From assembly GCA_009268125.1 (NCBI GenBank), contig WBOU01000014.1:117943-181942 (forward strand): a stretch of DNA of 64,000 nucleotides, in the 5' to 3' direction. Each line of letters starts with the position of its first letter. Position 1 is the first letter of the stretch. The position numbers and the translations under genes are program-made. The notes beneath the pieces are model-generated. The model was not told the origin of the DNA and did not search any database. It worked only from the letters and a program-made list of their open reading frames with translations. Source of the DNA: Chloroflexia bacterium SDU3-3. Its GTDB lineage: Bacteria; Chloroflexota; Chloroflexia; Chloroflexales; Roseiflexaceae. This document shows, in pieces, positions 26,955-34,864 of the stretch.

Positions 26955-28274
26955 ATGTCAGTACGCACGCGCTATGCGGTTGTCGGCCTTGGCTCGCGGT
27001 CGCGCATGTTCACCACGGCCCTGCTCAAGGACTACGCCGACACCTCCGAGCTGGTGGCCTTCTGCGATGTCAACCAGACACGCATGGACTACTATAACCA
27101 CTACTACGCCTCCACGCTGGCCGCGCCGCCGGTGCCTACCTACAAGCCCGACCAGTTCGATGAGATGGTGCGCGATCAGCGCGTGGACTGCGTGATCGTC
27201 ACGTCGATCGACCGCACCCACCACCGCTATATCATCCGCGCCATGGAGCTGGGCTGCGATGTGATCAGCGAGAAGCCGATGACCATGACGGCCCCGCGCT
27301 GCCAGGACATCCTCGATACGATCAAGGCCACGGGCCGCCAGCTGCGCGTCACCTTCAACTACCGCTACGCCCCGCGCAACTCGAAGGTGAAGGAGGTGCT
27401 GCAGAGCGGCGCGATCGGCGCGGTGCGCTCGGTCCACTTCGAGTGGCTGCTCGACACCGTCCACGGGGCCGACTACTTCCGCCGCTGGCACCGCGACAAG
27501 CGCAACTCGGGCGGCCTGATGGTGCACAAGGCCACCCACCACTTCGACCTGGTGAACTGGTGGCTCGGCTCCCAGCCCGAGACGGTGTACGCCATGGGCG
27601 ACCTGCTGTTCTACGGGCGCGAGAACGCCGAGGAGCGCGGCGCGACGGCCTTCTACGACCGCGCCCACGGTCGCCCCGTGGCCGAGCGCGACCCCTTCGC
27701 CATCCGCCTGGAGTCGGATGAGGCGCTGCGCCGCATGTACCTGGAGGCCGAGGCCGAGGATGGCTACGTGCGCGACCAGAGCGTGTTCGGCGATGGCATC
27801 TCGATCGAGGACGATATGGCCGTGCTGGTGCGCTACCGCAGCCGCGCCCAGATGAGCTACCACCTGACGGCCTACGCGCCCTGGGAGGGCTTCCGCGTGG
27901 CCTTCAACGGCACCAAGGGGCGGCTGGAGTACGATGTGCACGAGAACTCGTACGTCAGCGGCTCCAGCGACGACAGCAACCTGCCCGAGATCCGTGACAG
28001 CCCCTCCACCGAGCTGAGCGAGACGGCCAGCCTGGTCATCCGCCCGCTGTGGGGCAGGCCGGTGGAGGTGGAGCTGGGCGACAGCAGCGAGGCGGGCCAC
28101 GGCGGCGGCGACCGCCGCATGCTCGATGATATCTTCAAGGGCGTGCAGAGCGACCCGCTGGGCCGCGCCGCCAACCACGTCGATGGCGCAATGTCCATCC
28201 TCACCGGCATCGCGGCCAATCAGGCCTTCGCCACCGGCCTGCCCGTGCGCGTGGGCGATCTGGTCCGGTTCTAG
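26955..28274 (+). CDS. Gfo/Idh/MocA-family dehydrogenase linked to sugar importer
   Basis: 439 residues, GGAGGAGG upstream. Rossmann start TRYAVVGLGSRSRMFTTALL, conserved DVISEKPMTM with the EKP lysine, active-site region GGLMVHKATHHFDLVNWWLG. It is longer than the usual 330-390 residues because of an insertion around residues 215-290 (FYGRENAEERGATAFYDRAH). This longer form is seen in putative oligosaccharide or glycoside dehydrogenases. It lies 54 bp behind the permease and is probably cotranscribed, so it likely oxidises the imported sugar. Confidence 0.9.
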   Translation: MSVRTRYAVVGLGSRSRMFTTALLKDYADTSELVAFCDVNQTRMDYYNHYYASTLAAPPVPTYKPDQFDEMVRDQRVDCVIVTSIDRTHHRYIIRAMELGCDVISEKPMTMTAPRCQDILDTIKATGRQLRVTFNYRYAPRNSKVKEVLQSGAIGAVRSVHFEWLLDTVHGADYFRRWHRDKRNSGGLMVHKATHHFDLVNWWLGSQPETVYAMGDLLFYGRENAEERGATAFYDRAHGRPVAERDPFAIRLESDEALRRMYLEAEAEDGYVRDQSVFGDGISIEDDMAVLVRYRSRAQMSYHLTAYAPWEGFRVAFNGTKGRLEYDVHENSYVSGSSDDSNLPEIRDSPSTELSETASLVIRPLWGRPVEVELGDSSEAGHGGGDRRMLDDIFKGVQSDPLGRAANHVDGAMSILTGIAANQAFATGLPVRVGDLVRF

Positions 28275-28305
28275 GCGCGAGCGCGAGGCAAAAGGCGGGC
28301 ACCGT

Positions 28306-28395
28306 AGGGGCGGGCTTTATGCCCGCCCACATTGCATGCATTGGGTTCATCATAGAACGCATGTCGGGCGGCCACCAGGGCTACCCCTACGGTGG
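28306..28395. repeat. REP-like hairpin element, decayed copy 2
   Basis: GTAGGGGCGGGC and TATGCCCGCCC form the left hairpin; the right end reads GGGCTACCCCTAC, the inverse of GTAGGGG. It is shorter than the copies at 2936 and 30570 and has lost the full right hairpin. Confidence 0.65.
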
Positions 28396-28516
28396 AAAAG
28401 GATGATCGCGCTGTGGGCCGGGCGCGCGCAGGCCCCGCCCATTGCCCCCGCGCCGAGCGCATGCCTGCCCATGTCAGGAGATGACGTGCCGCGTGACAAA
28501 AAGGCCCTCACGCGCC

Positions 28517-28920
28517 GCGATTCTGACATGAAACATGTCAGAACATACCTCGCACAATTGGAAAACAACATAAATATGTTTGAACACGACTTGCCGCGCT
28601 GCGCCCTGACCTGATTCATGTCAGAACGCACCTTGTGCAGCCTGAAAATGACTCGCCGTTTCTCATAAATGACCTGCCGCAGTGCGCATATAACCTGCTG
28701 CAACGCGATAGCGTGCGAGAAATGTTAAGAAATGCCCTGTTGCAGCGTGATTCTGACATGATGCATGTCACGCAGGTAGTGGCGCGGTGCGAAGAGATCG
28801 TGGCGCAGTCTGCGCAGGTAGCGGCGCATGTCACCCAGGCTGCGGCGCGGTGCGAGGAGGATGTGGCGCAGCCTGCGCAGGTAGTGGCGCGGCGCGAGGC
28901 GACTATGGCGCGGGCTGGGC
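28517..28920. repeat. 21-bp periodic array (heptad-length repeat)
   Basis: About 19 imperfect units of 21 bp run without spacers between the sugar operon and the APH-like gene. The right half is best conserved: units such as GTAGTGGCGCGGTGCGAAGAG, shown here in part as GTAGTGGCGCGG, recur at 28776, 28797, 28818, 28839, 28860 and 28881. The left half is more A/T-rich and decayed but keeps the period (ACCTGCCGCAG, ACCTGCTGCAA, CCCTGTTGCAG). It begins with a TTCTGACATG...CATGTCAGAA palindrome. Short open frames on both strands show heptad patterns, but none has a convincing start, RBS and full length. Confidence 0.75.
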
Positions 28921-28951
28921 GAGCGCCGCCGGGGTGCTGCGAGAAGGTGAT

Positions 28952-29000
28952 GCTCAGAGCCTGGTGATCTGGCACGCGTCTGGTTCGCCAGGCTCTGAGC
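28952..29000 (-). terminator. Hairpin downstream of the APH-like kinase gene
   Basis: GCTCAGAGCCTGG pairs perfectly with CCAGGCTCTGAGC (13 bp) around a 23-nt loop, 12 bp beyond the stop of the minus-strand gene. It has no strong T-tract, so termination is likely but not certain. Confidence 0.55.
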
Positions 29001-29012
29001 GGACATCGCGCG

Positions 29013-30080
29013 CTACCGCAGCTGGAAGGGGTGCTCGTGCGAGTAGATGGGGTCGAAGAAGCCCAGGAAGGGGATGCCCTCCTCGATGCACCGCAGCGCG
29101 AAGGCCAGGCCCTCGTCGTCGTACGGCTCGCCCTGCTCGGCGATCGCGCGAAACTCGTTCATCACGGCCTCTATGGCCACCAGCTCGACAAACAGCGGCA
29201 GCCGCCCCAGCCACTCGCCCGAGAGCGTGTGCTCTTTTGCATAGCCCTGGAGCAGGGTCGCGAAGTACCGCTCCATGAACGCGCGGCGCTTCTCGGCGTC
29301 GGCCTCGTGGGCGATCCAGCCCGTGCCCGCCCGCCATGCGTCGGCCAGGTCGTACATAAACCAGCAGTAGGCCGCATCATCAAAGTCGAACGCGGTGATG
29401 GTGCCGTCCGCGTAGTCGATGCAGAAGTTGCCATCGCTAAAATCGCCGTGGATCAGCCCAAACGCGCCCTCGTCGCGGGGCAGTTGCCGCAGGCGCTCGA
29501 TAAGCTGCGCGCAGCGCTCGCGCACACGGCGCTGCGAGGCGGGGACATAGCGAGGGATGGTCTGATCTGCCAGGGTGTCGACCAGGAGCGCCCGCCGCGC
29601 GCTGGATGGGTCGGGGGCGTAGCGCCGCGCCAGCCGGTGCATCTTGCCAAGCGTCTGGCCCCAGTTGGCGAAGTACTCCTCGATGGGCGCGCCATCGCGG
29701 TACTGGTAGCCTCGGTCCGCCAGCCGGTCGCCGGGGGCTTTCTCAAAGACAACGAGCGACAGCGGGCGCTCGCCCAGCCACAGCACTTCGCTGTAGCGCC
29801 CCTGCCGCGAGCGCACCGGGGTGCTGACGCGCGCGCCGTGGTCGGAGAGGAACAGCACAAAGTCTAGCTCGGCCTGGATCTGCTCGGGCGGGCGGTCGCT
29901 GCGGAACGATATGCGCAGGATATACTCGCGGGAATCTTTGGTGTAGGAGTAGACGATGTTCTGGCCACCCTGGTGCGCCGGGCGCAGGTGCAGGTCTTCT
30001 AGCGCGATGCCATACAACTTTTCGGCCTGGGTCTGGAGCGACTGCTGAAGAAAGCTCAGCGCCTGATCCCTATCTACCAT
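29013..30080 (-). CDS. APH-fold phosphotransferase (homoserine-kinase-II/aminoglycoside kinase type)
   Basis: 355 residues from ATG 30080 (AAGGAG upstream). The kinase core is clear: nucleotide-binding lobe GGQNIVYSY and YILRISF, the Brenner motif LIHGDFSDGNFCID with catalytic aspartate, and the metal-binding AFDFDDA. The family phosphorylates aminoglycosides, homoserine, choline and similar small molecules. The substrate cannot be inferred; the closest description is a HAD-free, cytosolic small-molecule kinase. An aminoglycoside-adenylyltransferase-like gene lies about 1 kb upstream on the same strand but is separated by repeats. Confidence 0.88.
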   Translation of the reverse strand: MVDRDQALSFLQQSLQTQAEKLYGIALEDLHLRPAHQGGQNIVYSYTKDSREYILRISFRSDRPPEQIQAELDFVLFLSDHGARVSTPVRSRQGRYSEVLWLGERPLSLVVFEKAPGDRLADRGYQYRDGAPIEEYFANWGQTLGKMHRLARRYAPDPSSARRALLVDTLADQTIPRYVPASQRRVRERCAQLIERLRQLPRDEGAFGLIHGDFSDGNFCIDYADGTITAFDFDDAAYCWFMYDLADAWRAGTGWIAHEADAEKRRAFMERYFATLLQGYAKEHTLSGEWLGRLPLFVELVAIEAVMNEFRAIAEQGEPYDDEGLAFALRCIEEGIPFLGFFDPIYSHEHPFQLR

Positions 30081-30339
30081 AGGCAATCTCCTTGTGTTTC
30101 GCGCCAGCGGCTGTGCCATCAGCCCCAGCTAGCACGGTCGAAATCAAAACCCACCAGCAGCGCTGCGCGCAGAGCGCTGCGGCGCGTGGGCACGCTTAAA
30201 GAAATGATGCTGTGATGGCATCATCACGCCTTCGAGATAGATGGAACACCTGGAAGGAACATGCCGGAGTATAGCAGGGGTGGGGCGGGCGAGAATCGGC
30301 CTGGGGATGGAAATCAGCCTATCGTCACAGTGGTTTTGG

Positions 30340-31003
30340 GATGGTGTTACGTTCTCGCCGTGTTTGCGCGCCTTTGGCAAAAAGGCGGTGTTGCTGCGTT
30401 GGGGTGCCATGCACGATAGCGGTTCCTTGTGGTTGGTGGGTGGATGCCCCGCAAAGGGGCGATGCCCTCAACAGGTGTCACTTTCATGAGCGGGGCATTG
30501 GGATGCGGCATGCGGGGCAAGACCGCGTGCCGGGGATGATCGGTGGTTATTACGAGTAATGGTTAGGCGTGCGCACGATGGGATCATTGCCGTAGGGGCG
30601 GACCTGGTGTCCGCCCACGCCGTGGTCATCGTGCCCATCGGGGGTCGTTCGATGATACGATGCTCACGGCGCGTATCGGAACGCGCCGTGAGCATCGAGT
30701 CGCGTTCTGATGAACGCGGCGCATCGCGCTGGGGCGGACACCAGGTCCGCCCCTACATCCGTTGTCAATCATTGCGATCATCGGCTCGGGTACGATGATC
30801 GCAATGCGGTGCATCGGCCATCGATCGGGTATGGGTGCCAAAAAAGGCTTGAAACGTGGTACAACGTGACACCATATAAGGGGCATCGCCCCCTTTGAAC
30901 CCCCAATTTGAGGCGTTCCCGTGCTGTCCGCAGGTGGCTGGTGTTCGTGCATAGGGCCAGCTTGCGTGATCGGCACCTTCGCCGCATGGGCCGGGTGGGT
31001 GGG
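30340..31003. repeat. Composite intergenic repeat family A, copy 4, containing a REP-like element
   Basis: Fills most of the 988-bp gap between the APH-like and AadA-like genes. Order: a GCGATAGCGGTTCCTTGTGG block shared in part with 19130, GGTGTCACTTT at about 30476, a REP-like element (30570-30800), the GCCAAAAAAGGC hairpin, GTGACACC near 30870, then the core ending GCACCTTCGCCGCATGGGCC. The open frame across this region on the minus strand has no counterpart in known genes that I recognise. Confidence 0.8.
30570..30800. repeat. REP-like paired hairpin element, copy 3 (best preserved)
   Basis: Left hairpin GGGCGGACCTGGTGTCCGCC and right hairpin GGGCGGACACCAGGTCCGCC are exact inverses, each also self-complementary. 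Between them CGATGCTCACGGCGCG pairs perfectly with CGCGCCGTGAGCATCG (16 bp, 8-nt loop). The whole block could fold into a cloverleaf of four stems. Confidence 0.8.
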
Positions 31004-31068
31004 GCGGTTAGTTTCGCTTATGGTTCCTATGCGACTTGAGGACAGTGCGCACATGCAGCGATAGCTGA

Positions 31069-31914
31069 TCACGCCGCGCCACGCGATGATGGCGGCGTGG
31101 GCAAATCGCTCGGCGTGGCTGGCGCAGATCGGAGCACCTCGGCGATCTCGCGCTTTGCGAAGAGGATGAACGCCGCCACCAGATCGCCACGCGATGCCAG
31201 CCGATCTTCGCCGAGGCCAAGGTAGGCCAGCCGCGCCTCGGCGAGCACGGGCCGGTGCTCGGCGGGCAGCCGCGCGAGCGCCCAGTCGGCGGCGGCGTCC
31301 TTCGGCGCGATCTTTCCGGTGGCCGCGCTGTACCACATGCGCGCCAGCGTGAGCACGATATTCCGCTCATCGCCCGCCCAGTCGGGCGGCGCGCTCCACG
31401 TGCCCAGCGTGTCGGCCAGCACCCTGCGAAAGTCGGCCTCGGGCACAGGCTCGAAGAGGCTCGCCGCCGCCGGGCCAACCAGGGCGATGCTGCTGTGGCG
31501 CGCCTTGGTGAGCAGGATGGCCAGGTCGATGTCGACGACGGCTGGCGTGATGTTGCCCGCCTGGATATCCCCGCGCAGCCACTCGCCGAACTGCAGCTCT
31601 CGCCGGGGCGGGTAGCGCCACGGCACGAGCTCATCGCGCAGGACAACCGTTACCTCCAGCGCGCGGTACTCTGCGCTCTGGCCGGGCGGCGCGGAGACGC
31701 CCAGCAGGTCGCGCATCACGGCCCGCCGCAGCCGATCGTCGGGCTGCGCGCCCAGCGTCACCAGCAGGTCGATGTCGCTCTGGGGCCTCAGGCCGCCATC
31801 CAGCGCGGAGCCATACAGGTGCACCGCCAGCAGGCTGGGCGCGAGATGGCGCTCGATCACACCGAGGGTTTGGGCGATCTGAGCCGCGATCTCGGCTGGC
31901 ACAGTGTTTGTCAT
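31069..31914 (-). CDS. AadA-like aminoglycoside O-adenylyltransferase (ANT(3'')/ANT(9) family)
   Basis: 281 residues. The nucleotidyltransferase signature HLYGSALDGGLRPQSDIDLL has the GSxxxG and DxD residues. The C-terminal helical domain has the AadA hallmark DERNIVLTLARMWYSAATGK with IAPKDAAADWAL. Length (about 260-280) and both blocks match enzymes that adenylylate streptomycin or spectinomycin. Whether it confers resistance is unknown; chromosomal members occur in environmental bacteria. The C-terminal tail (SAPATPSDLPTPPSSRG) is longer than usual. Confidence 0.85.
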   Translation of the reverse strand: MTNTVPAEIAAQIAQTLGVIERHLAPSLLAVHLYGSALDGGLRPQSDIDLLVTLGAQPDDRLRRAVMRDLLGVSAPPGQSAEYRALEVTVVLRDELVPWRYPPRRELQFGEWLRGDIQAGNITPAVVDIDLAILLTKARHSSIALVGPAAASLFEPVPEADFRRVLADTLGTWSAPPDWAGDERNIVLTLARMWYSAATGKIAPKDAAADWALARLPAEHRPVLAEARLAYLGLGEDRLASRGDLVAAFILFAKREIAEVLRSAPATPSDLPTPPSSRGAA

Positions 31915-31996
31915 ACTATCAACCCTCCATCATTCGGTCTACCGTCTCGATCGCGCTAGGCAGGGTCTAGGCGTTCTCGACCGAGCGCCGATTCGT

Positions 31997-32112
31997 TTAT
32001 CACCAAGACGCCAAGACAGCAAGAAAAAGCTAACCAATCACCGCGAAGGCACGAAGATTCAAGGAAAAATGTGATACAGCCCTTCGAGCCTTCGCATCTT
32101 CGCGGTAAAGAA
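31997..32112. repeat. ACCAAGG/ACGAAGG strings, locus 4 (three units)
   Basis: Three units in mixed orientation: TTATCACCAAGACGCCAAGA at 31997, ATCACCGCGAAGGCACGAAG at 32037, and the reverse form CTTCGCATCTTCGCGGTAAA ending near 32112. They lie upstream of the AadA-like gene and downstream of the DinB-like gene. Confidence 0.75.
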
Positions 32113-32146
32113 TCTCCAGTGAGTCAAGAATGCAGGCCCCGCCGCG

Positions 32147-32602
32147 CTAGATCTCCACCTCGCCCCACCCCGCCGCACCCAGCAGCAGCGACAGCTCGCC
32201 CGCGTGGGGCAGGTCGTGGTCGAGCAGCCCCCAGATCGTCTGCACGGCCACCGCGTCCTCTTCGCCCAGCGCGTCGGCGGGCGAGCCGCGCATCAGCAGG
32301 CCCGCGATCACGCCCCAAGTCTGCTCCAGCCCGCGCATGATCTCGGCGGCGCTGCGCGGCGGGCCTTCCTCCCAGGCCAGCAGCGGCGCGAGCGCTGCCG
32401 CCTGCTCGCCCAGGGTGCGGCGCAGGTGCAGCGCCCGCCCGAAGACGATGTGCTCGGCGAGTTGCCCCGGCGTGCGCTGGCCGGGGATGACCTGCGCGCG
32501 CAGCTGCTCGTCGCTGAGCGGCGCGATGGCGCGTATGAGGGCATCCTGGTAGTCCTGCCAGCTTGCGAAGGCGCGGGCCTCCGCGATTGCTGCTCGTGTC
32601 AT
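32147..32602 (-). CDS. DinB-superfamily four-helix protein
   Basis: 151 residues from ATG 32602. Helix pattern WQDYQDALIRAIAPLSDEQL, TPGQLAEHIVFGRALHLRRT and LLDHDLPHAGELSLLL is that of the DinB/YfiT metal-binding four-helix bundle. Candidate metal histidines are in AEHIVFG and DHDLPHAGE. Superfamily members include thiol-dependent S-transferases and stress proteins. The function here is unknown. Three other relatives lie within 5.3 kb. Confidence 0.75.
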   Translation of the reverse strand: MTRAAIAEARAFASWQDYQDALIRAIAPLSDEQLRAQVIPGQRTPGQLAEHIVFGRALHLRRTLGEQAAALAPLLAWEEGPPRSAAEIMRGLEQTWGVIAGLLMRGSPADALGEEDAVAVQTIWGLLDHDLPHAGELSLLLGAAGWGEVEI

Positions 32603-32691
32603 GGGCGCTGCTCTCTTTCTTCCATTTGTCGGATGCATGTGGTGTTGCACAACCTTGCCCGCGTGCAGACAGGCTATGTTTCCGACGGGGC

Positions 32692-33207
32692 CTAATCAAA
32701 GTACCAGTTGCCGCCATAGGTATAGTAGGCAGGTGGCGCAGAGCGATAGTGCCACTGCGCGTTTGCCGCATCAACAGCAACCACCGCTGAGAGATCGGTG
32801 ATTGCTATCTCTAGCTGGTTCGGCTGTGCAGGCGCGCTCGTCAGTCGGTCATAGTATACATACCCTAAGCCTGTTGCAGCGATAGACCACGGTACCACAA
32901 AGGTGCCAAACCGCATTTCTGGAATAGATGGGCCACGAGATAGAGCTTGACCTGTGGTGACCTTGGGATCATTCGGGTCGAGGATGCTACCGCCGTCGTT
33001 TCGATAGTACCAGGTGAAGCTGACCTGCTCAGGAATCTCTTGTTGCCTATCGAGCACGATTGCGCCATAGGTGGTGCCTTGACGCAGCAGCAGCACGGTG
33101 CCGTCTGGTAGTGGCTTTGGGGTTCCTTGGCTTACATTTTGAACAATCGGGCTGCAGCCTACGAGAGTCGCAGCAGCAAAAGCGAAAAGGATGAACAAGC
33201 GAACCAT
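32692..33207 (-). CDS. Small putative lipoprotein
   Basis: 171 residues from ATG 33207, set by GAGGGGCAAAG upstream. The signal peptide MVRLFILFAFAAATLVGCSP has the lipobox LVGC. The mature part is beta-rich (GTVLLLRQGTTYGAIVL, VSFTWYYRNDGG) and ends YYTYGGNWYFD. It would be anchored outside the membrane. No family recognised. Confidence 0.75.
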   Translation of the reverse strand: MVRLFILFAFAAATLVGCSPIVQNVSQGTPKPLPDGTVLLLRQGTTYGAIVLDRQQEIPEQVSFTWYYRNDGGSILDPNDPKVTTGQALSRGPSIPEMRFGTFVVPWSIAATGLGYVYYDRLTSAPAQPNQLEIAITDLSAVVAVDAANAQWHYRSAPPAYYTYGGNWYFD

Positions 33208-33247
33208 CTCTTTGCCCCTCACCGCTTGATGTTACTAAGGCCCCTTC

Positions 33248-33775
33248 TCACGCGCGCTCGTCTAGGAACAGGGTGAACTCAAGATTGCCGGGCGACTGGC
33301 CATAGGCGGTCAGCAGCACGGCGGCCTCGCTGCGGTGCTGCATGATGTGGAGCTGCGCGGCCACCAGGAACTGCCAGACCACCCGCTCGCGCACCACGCC
33401 GGGGATGACATAGCGGATGGTGCCGTTCAGCCTCTCCTCGCTTAGGCCATCCAGGTAGGCCCACATCTCCCGCTGCTCTGCGGCCCAGCGCACCTGCAGC
33501 GCGGCGAAGGTCGGGAAGGCATCCTCGTGCAGCTCGGTGGCGTCGTAGGCGGCCTCATCGGCCAGCGGGTGCTGGTAGTAGCCCTGCAGCGTGATCCGGT
33601 CCTGCCACATGCTGTCTAGGATATGCACCATGGTCTCGCGCAGCCCGCCGCGCCCGGTGCCGCCAGCGCTCGGGGCGGCGTACTGCTCGGGGCCTACCCT
33701 GGCGCAGGCCGCAAGGATGCGGGCGTCGGCCCAGTCGCTGAACGCGTACAGCAGCTTGATCTCATCGACTTTCAT
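33248..33775 (-). CDS. DinB family protein
   Basis: 175 residues. KLLYAFSDWADARILAACAR opening, GLRETMVHILDSMWQDRI and AAQLHIMQHRSEAAVLLTAY supply the three metal-ligand histidine positions of DinB proteins (H in VHIL, and HxxxHR). Ending SPGNLEFTLFLDERA is typical (DLDFIxYL-like). It is probably a metal-dependent S-transferase or stress protein; the substrate is unknown. A TATACT box at 33856-33861 on the minus strand lies about 80 bp upstream. Confidence 0.88.
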   Translation of the reverse strand: MKVDEIKLLYAFSDWADARILAACARVGPEQYAAPSAGGTGRGGLRETMVHILDSMWQDRITLQGYYQHPLADEAAYDATELHEDAFPTFAALQVRWAAEQREMWAYLDGLSEERLNGTIRYVIPGVVRERVVWQFLVAAQLHIMQHRSEAAVLLTAYGQSPGNLEFTLFLDERA

Positions 33776-33855
33776 GCGGTGTCTCCACGCAGAGGCTACC
33801 GTGCCCTAGCCGATTGCTATGGCGGTGGTTTTGATCATAACGGTGGGTGTTTATC

Positions 33856-33861
33856 AGTATA
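33856..33861 (-). promoter_or_regulatory. Putative -10 box of the DinB gene
   Basis: The minus strand reads CTATACT about 80 bp upstream of the start at 33775. Confidence 0.35.
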
Positions 33862-33928
33862 GAGCCTGCGTCAAGAGCCCAGGCCGGTAGGCAGACCATC
33901 AAGCTGCGCGCCACAGCGGCGGGCGAGG

Positions 33929-34825
33929 CTAGCCGCCCAGGTGCCATGTCGGCAGCGCCTCACGGCGGCTCTGCCACGTATCGGGGATGCCGCCTGCCCC
34001 CACGAAGCAGGCGACGACGCCCCCAACGATGGCGCAGATCGTGTCGCGGTCGCCGCCGCCGCGCGCGGCCAGCCAGAGCGCCTCGGGGTAGCTTTCCAGA
34101 TGCTGGGCGCAGCACCACAGCGCAAACGGTGCGGTGTCCTGGGCCGACATGTCGGTTCCGTTGCCCAGCACTGCGACCGCAAACGGCAGCGAGCTAGCCT
34201 CGTCGATCGACTGGGCGCGCAGCAGCTTCGAGCGCACCTCGCTGGGCGGCAGCTGCGCGATCACATGGGCTAGGAACTGCTGCGGGGTCGGGCGCGGGCC
34301 AGAGGCGGCGGACTGGGCCGCTATGGCGGCGGCGAGTGCCACGGCGACCGCCCCGGCCACGCCCTCGGGATGGGCGTGCGTCACCTCCGCCGAGCGCGCC
34401 GCCTGCGCCGCCACCATGGTGAGATCGGCGGAGAAGAACGCCCCCAGCGGTGCGGCGCGCATCGCGGCACCGTTGCCCCACGAGCCTTGGCCCGCGAAGC
34501 TGCTGGCCGCGACCTCTCGCCAGCTTTCGCCATGGCGGATGCGGTCAAGGACGCGGTGCATGGATGGGCCGTAGGCGCGGTTGTAGTCGTAGCGGCGGGC
34601 GAAGCTGGCGGCCAGCGCATCCTGGTCGATAGCCCCGCGCGCGGCCAGCACCGACACAACCGACAGCGCCATCTCGGTGTCGTCGGTGTAGTACCAGGGC
34701 GCATCCGGCAGCTGCCGCCGCTCGATCTGGGCGTCTGCGTCCTCCAGCTGGAAGAAGCACTGGCCGAATGCATCCCCAATCGAGAGGCCGTCGAGCGATA
34801 GGTGTGCGAGCGCGAGCGGGTCCAT
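33929..34825 (-). CDS. ADP-ribosylglycohydrolase family protein, second copy
   Basis: 298 residues: LSLDGLSIGDAFGQCFFQLE start, YYTDDTEMALSVVSVLAARG metal site, GNGAAMRAAPLGAFF, and a C-terminal GGGDRDTICAIVGGVVACF. The last motif has GDRDT where GDTDT is usual, so one metal ligand position is altered and activity is uncertain. It is only distantly similar to the gene at 736-1578. It lies 39 bp from the upstream membrane-protein gene, probably in the same transcript. Confidence 0.87.
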   Translation of the reverse strand: MDPLALAHLSLDGLSIGDAFGQCFFQLEDADAQIERRQLPDAPWYYTDDTEMALSVVSVLAARGAIDQDALAASFARRYDYNRAYGPSMHRVLDRIRHGESWREVAASSFAGQGSWGNGAAMRAAPLGAFFSADLTMVAAQAARSAEVTHAHPEGVAGAVAVALAAAIAAQSAASGPRPTPQQFLAHVIAQLPPSEVRSKLLRAQSIDEASSLPFAVAVLGNGTDMSAQDTAPFALWCCAQHLESYPEALWLAARGGGDRDTICAIVGGVVACFVGAGGIPDTWQSRREALPTWHLGG

Positions 34826-34864
34826 GGGTTTGCGACCTTTCGATGCGGGTGTGGCTGCCCGCGC

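Noticed and set aside
28517..28920. CRISPR array
   Set aside because: Units of 21 bp abut directly with no unique spacers, drift along the array, and no cas genes are near.
28616..28975. Small protein-like frames inside the 21-bp array on both strands
   Set aside because: Several overlapping frames all look heptad-like only because of the DNA period; none has an RBS and a full conserved length.
30626..31336. Minus-strand frame of 236 codons between the APH-like and AadA-like genes
   Set aside because: It runs from an out-of-frame part of the AadA-like gene into repeat DNA; the protein text is repeat-derived.
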